From contig NZ_JAXHBQ010000001.1 of the NCBI RefSeq assembly GCF_042466115.1, forward strand, positions 992,001 to 1,056,000: a stretch of DNA of 64,000 bases, written 5' to 3'. Below the pieces are notes generated by a model. That model ran no database searches. It was not told the DNA's origin and saw nothing but the letters and a program-made list of their open reading frames with translations. The position numbers and the translations under genes are program-made. Source of the DNA: SW4 sp042466115 (lineage in GTDB: Bacteria; Pseudomonadota; Alphaproteobacteria; Rhodobacterales; Rhodobacteraceae). Positions 63,159 through 64,000 of this stretch are shown here, in pieces; within the stretch, counting starts at the first letter, position 1, and every line of letters starts with the position of its first letter.

Positions 63159-64000
63159 CTGCGCCGCGCCAGTTTGCTAAGGAATGGCGCGCCCAAGATC
63201 ACGAACACGATCCTGATCAGGTGATGCGCCACGACAACCGCCGCATCCGCCCCTGCGACCAGCGCGACAATCGCCATTTCCGCCTGCCCGCCGGGAGAAA
63301 AGGCCAGCAAGGCTTCGGTCACGGGCAGCCATCCCATCTGGATCACAGCAGCCGCAAACACTGTCGAAATCACCAGAATGATCAGCGTATATCCGACCCC
63401 CGCTGTCACATCGACGCGTAATTCGCGCCAGCTGATACCGGCGTATTTCACGCCCACCGTAAAGCCGATGAAAAACTGCGCCGCCTGTATCGCCTCGGCG
63501 GGTGGGCGAAAGTGGATGATGCCCGACAGCGACAGTGCCGCCGTCAGGAACAACGGACCCAGAATCGATGCACCAAACATCCCGATGGCCTTGGCACCCT
63601 GCCAGCCGACCAATCCGGCGGCGATCATGATCGCCAACTCCAAAGGCGGCACAGATGTGAACGGCGCGCCCACCGGCGCGTTCAAATCCGCCCCGAACCA
63701 ATAGGCAAAAACAAATGGCAGCAGCGTCACCACGATCAACACGCGGGTGGCGTGGATCAGGGACAGCGCGCGCACATCGCCGCCCGCTTCCTCGCCAAAC
63801 AGCAGCATATCCTGCAATCCGCCGGGCATCGCCGAATAGAACGCAGTGGCATGATCAAACCCGAACATGCGGCGAAAGAACGGATAGCCCACAGCGCCGA
63901 TGCAGATCACCAGCACCGGCATCAGCGCCAGCGTCCAGATCATCGTGCCCAACTGGCCAAACAGCGCCGGTGTGATCGTCGCGCCCACGGCAACACCCAG
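63155..64000 (-). CDS. AbrB-type membrane protein (putative regulator/ammonia-monooxygenase-like), partial
   Basis: The frame runs past the window end, so the true start is outside. The visible 282 residues hold nine or so helices with two repeat units, including SPGGQAEMAIVALVAGADAAVVVAHH and AMPGGLQDMLLFGEEAGGDV; the GG(L/Q)xEM pattern is that of the AbrB-duplication membrane family. Function is uncertain; related proteins have been linked to carboxylate or amine export. It converges on the tct/atuA operon and may belong to the same substrate locus. Confidence 0.85.
   Translation of the reverse strand: MGVAVGATITPALFGQLGTMIWTLALMPVLVICIGAVGYPFFRRMFGFDHATAFYSAMPGGLQDMLLFGEEAGGDVRALSLIHATRVLIVVTLLPFVFAYWFGADLNAPVGAPFTSVPPLELAIMIAAGLVGWQGAKAIGMFGASILGPLFLTAALSLSGIIHFRPPAEAIQAAQFFIGFTVGVKYAGISWRELRVDVTAGVGYTLIILVISTVFAAAVIQMGWLPVTEALLAFSPGGQAEMAIVALVAGADAAVVVAHHLIRIVFVILGAPFLSKLARRS

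Overview
The window is a high-G+C chromosomal segment from an alphaproteobacterium, almost certainly of the family Rhodobacteraceae (Roseobacter group). The inference rests on gene content and order: yqeY beside carA, glyQ/glyS with a small membrane protein between them, ftsY followed by EamA and YciB genes, rluD divergent from a small membrane protein and next to rpoH, S4/fdxA/carD, a SUV3-like helicase, and a SAM-II riboswitch on metZ. Coding density is very high, and many neighbours overlap by 1-8 nt. I see no tRNA, rRNA, CRISPR array, insertion sequence, integrase or phage gene.

Layout. 0-5 kb: end of an EamA transporter, yqeY, carA, a membrane glycosyltransferase, a GntR/FCD regulator. 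5-10.3 kb: a HAD nucleotidase, a UbiH-type hydroxylase, a class V aminotransferase, two tandem Lrp/AsnC regulators divergent from ilvC. 10.3-15 kb: an EamA transporter, glmM, and folB-folP, where folB carries an apparent single-base frameshift. 15-22 kb: a SleB-type hydrolase, ppdK and a glyQ-small gene-glyS operon. 22-31.7 kb: a catalytically degenerate trypsin-like protein, a ThDP decarboxylase, trkH, a GSCFA/SGNH pair, folE2, and metZ under a SAM-II riboswitch. 31.7-41.8 kb: ftsY operon, lysoplasmalogenase and AlkB-like genes, xseA, purD, carD, fdxA. 41.8-51.6 kb: S4/helicase operon, TPR protein, SCP2/hydrolase pair, HpcH aldolase, amidohydrolase, pepF and an atypical-composition gene. 51.6-55.4 kb: oxidoreductase, zinc finger, rpoH, rluD. 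55.4-64 kb: a complete tripartite tricarboxylate transporter locus.

How genes work together. The 55.4-64 kb block looks like one inducible uptake-and-catabolism unit: a two-component system (TctDE) with its own extra periplasmic binding protein, a divergent tctCBA transporter, and downstream AtuA/DUF4387 genes. The gap between regulator and transporter holds a tandem 11-bp repeat plus an inverted copy, a likely TctD operator. Folate biosynthesis (folE2, folB, folP), methionine sulfhydrylation (metZ), branched-chain amino acids (ilvC) and purine/pyrimidine synthesis (purD, carA) are the main core pathways represented.

Most notable: the TctDE/TctCBA/AtuA/DUF4387 locus with its operator, the SAM-II riboswitch followed by an intrinsic terminator, the pseudoprotease, the folB frameshift, low-G+C patches in glyS and in a gene after pepF, a terminator 35 nt before the carD start, a CATG shared by two divergent start codons, and a dispersed repeat after two stop codons.
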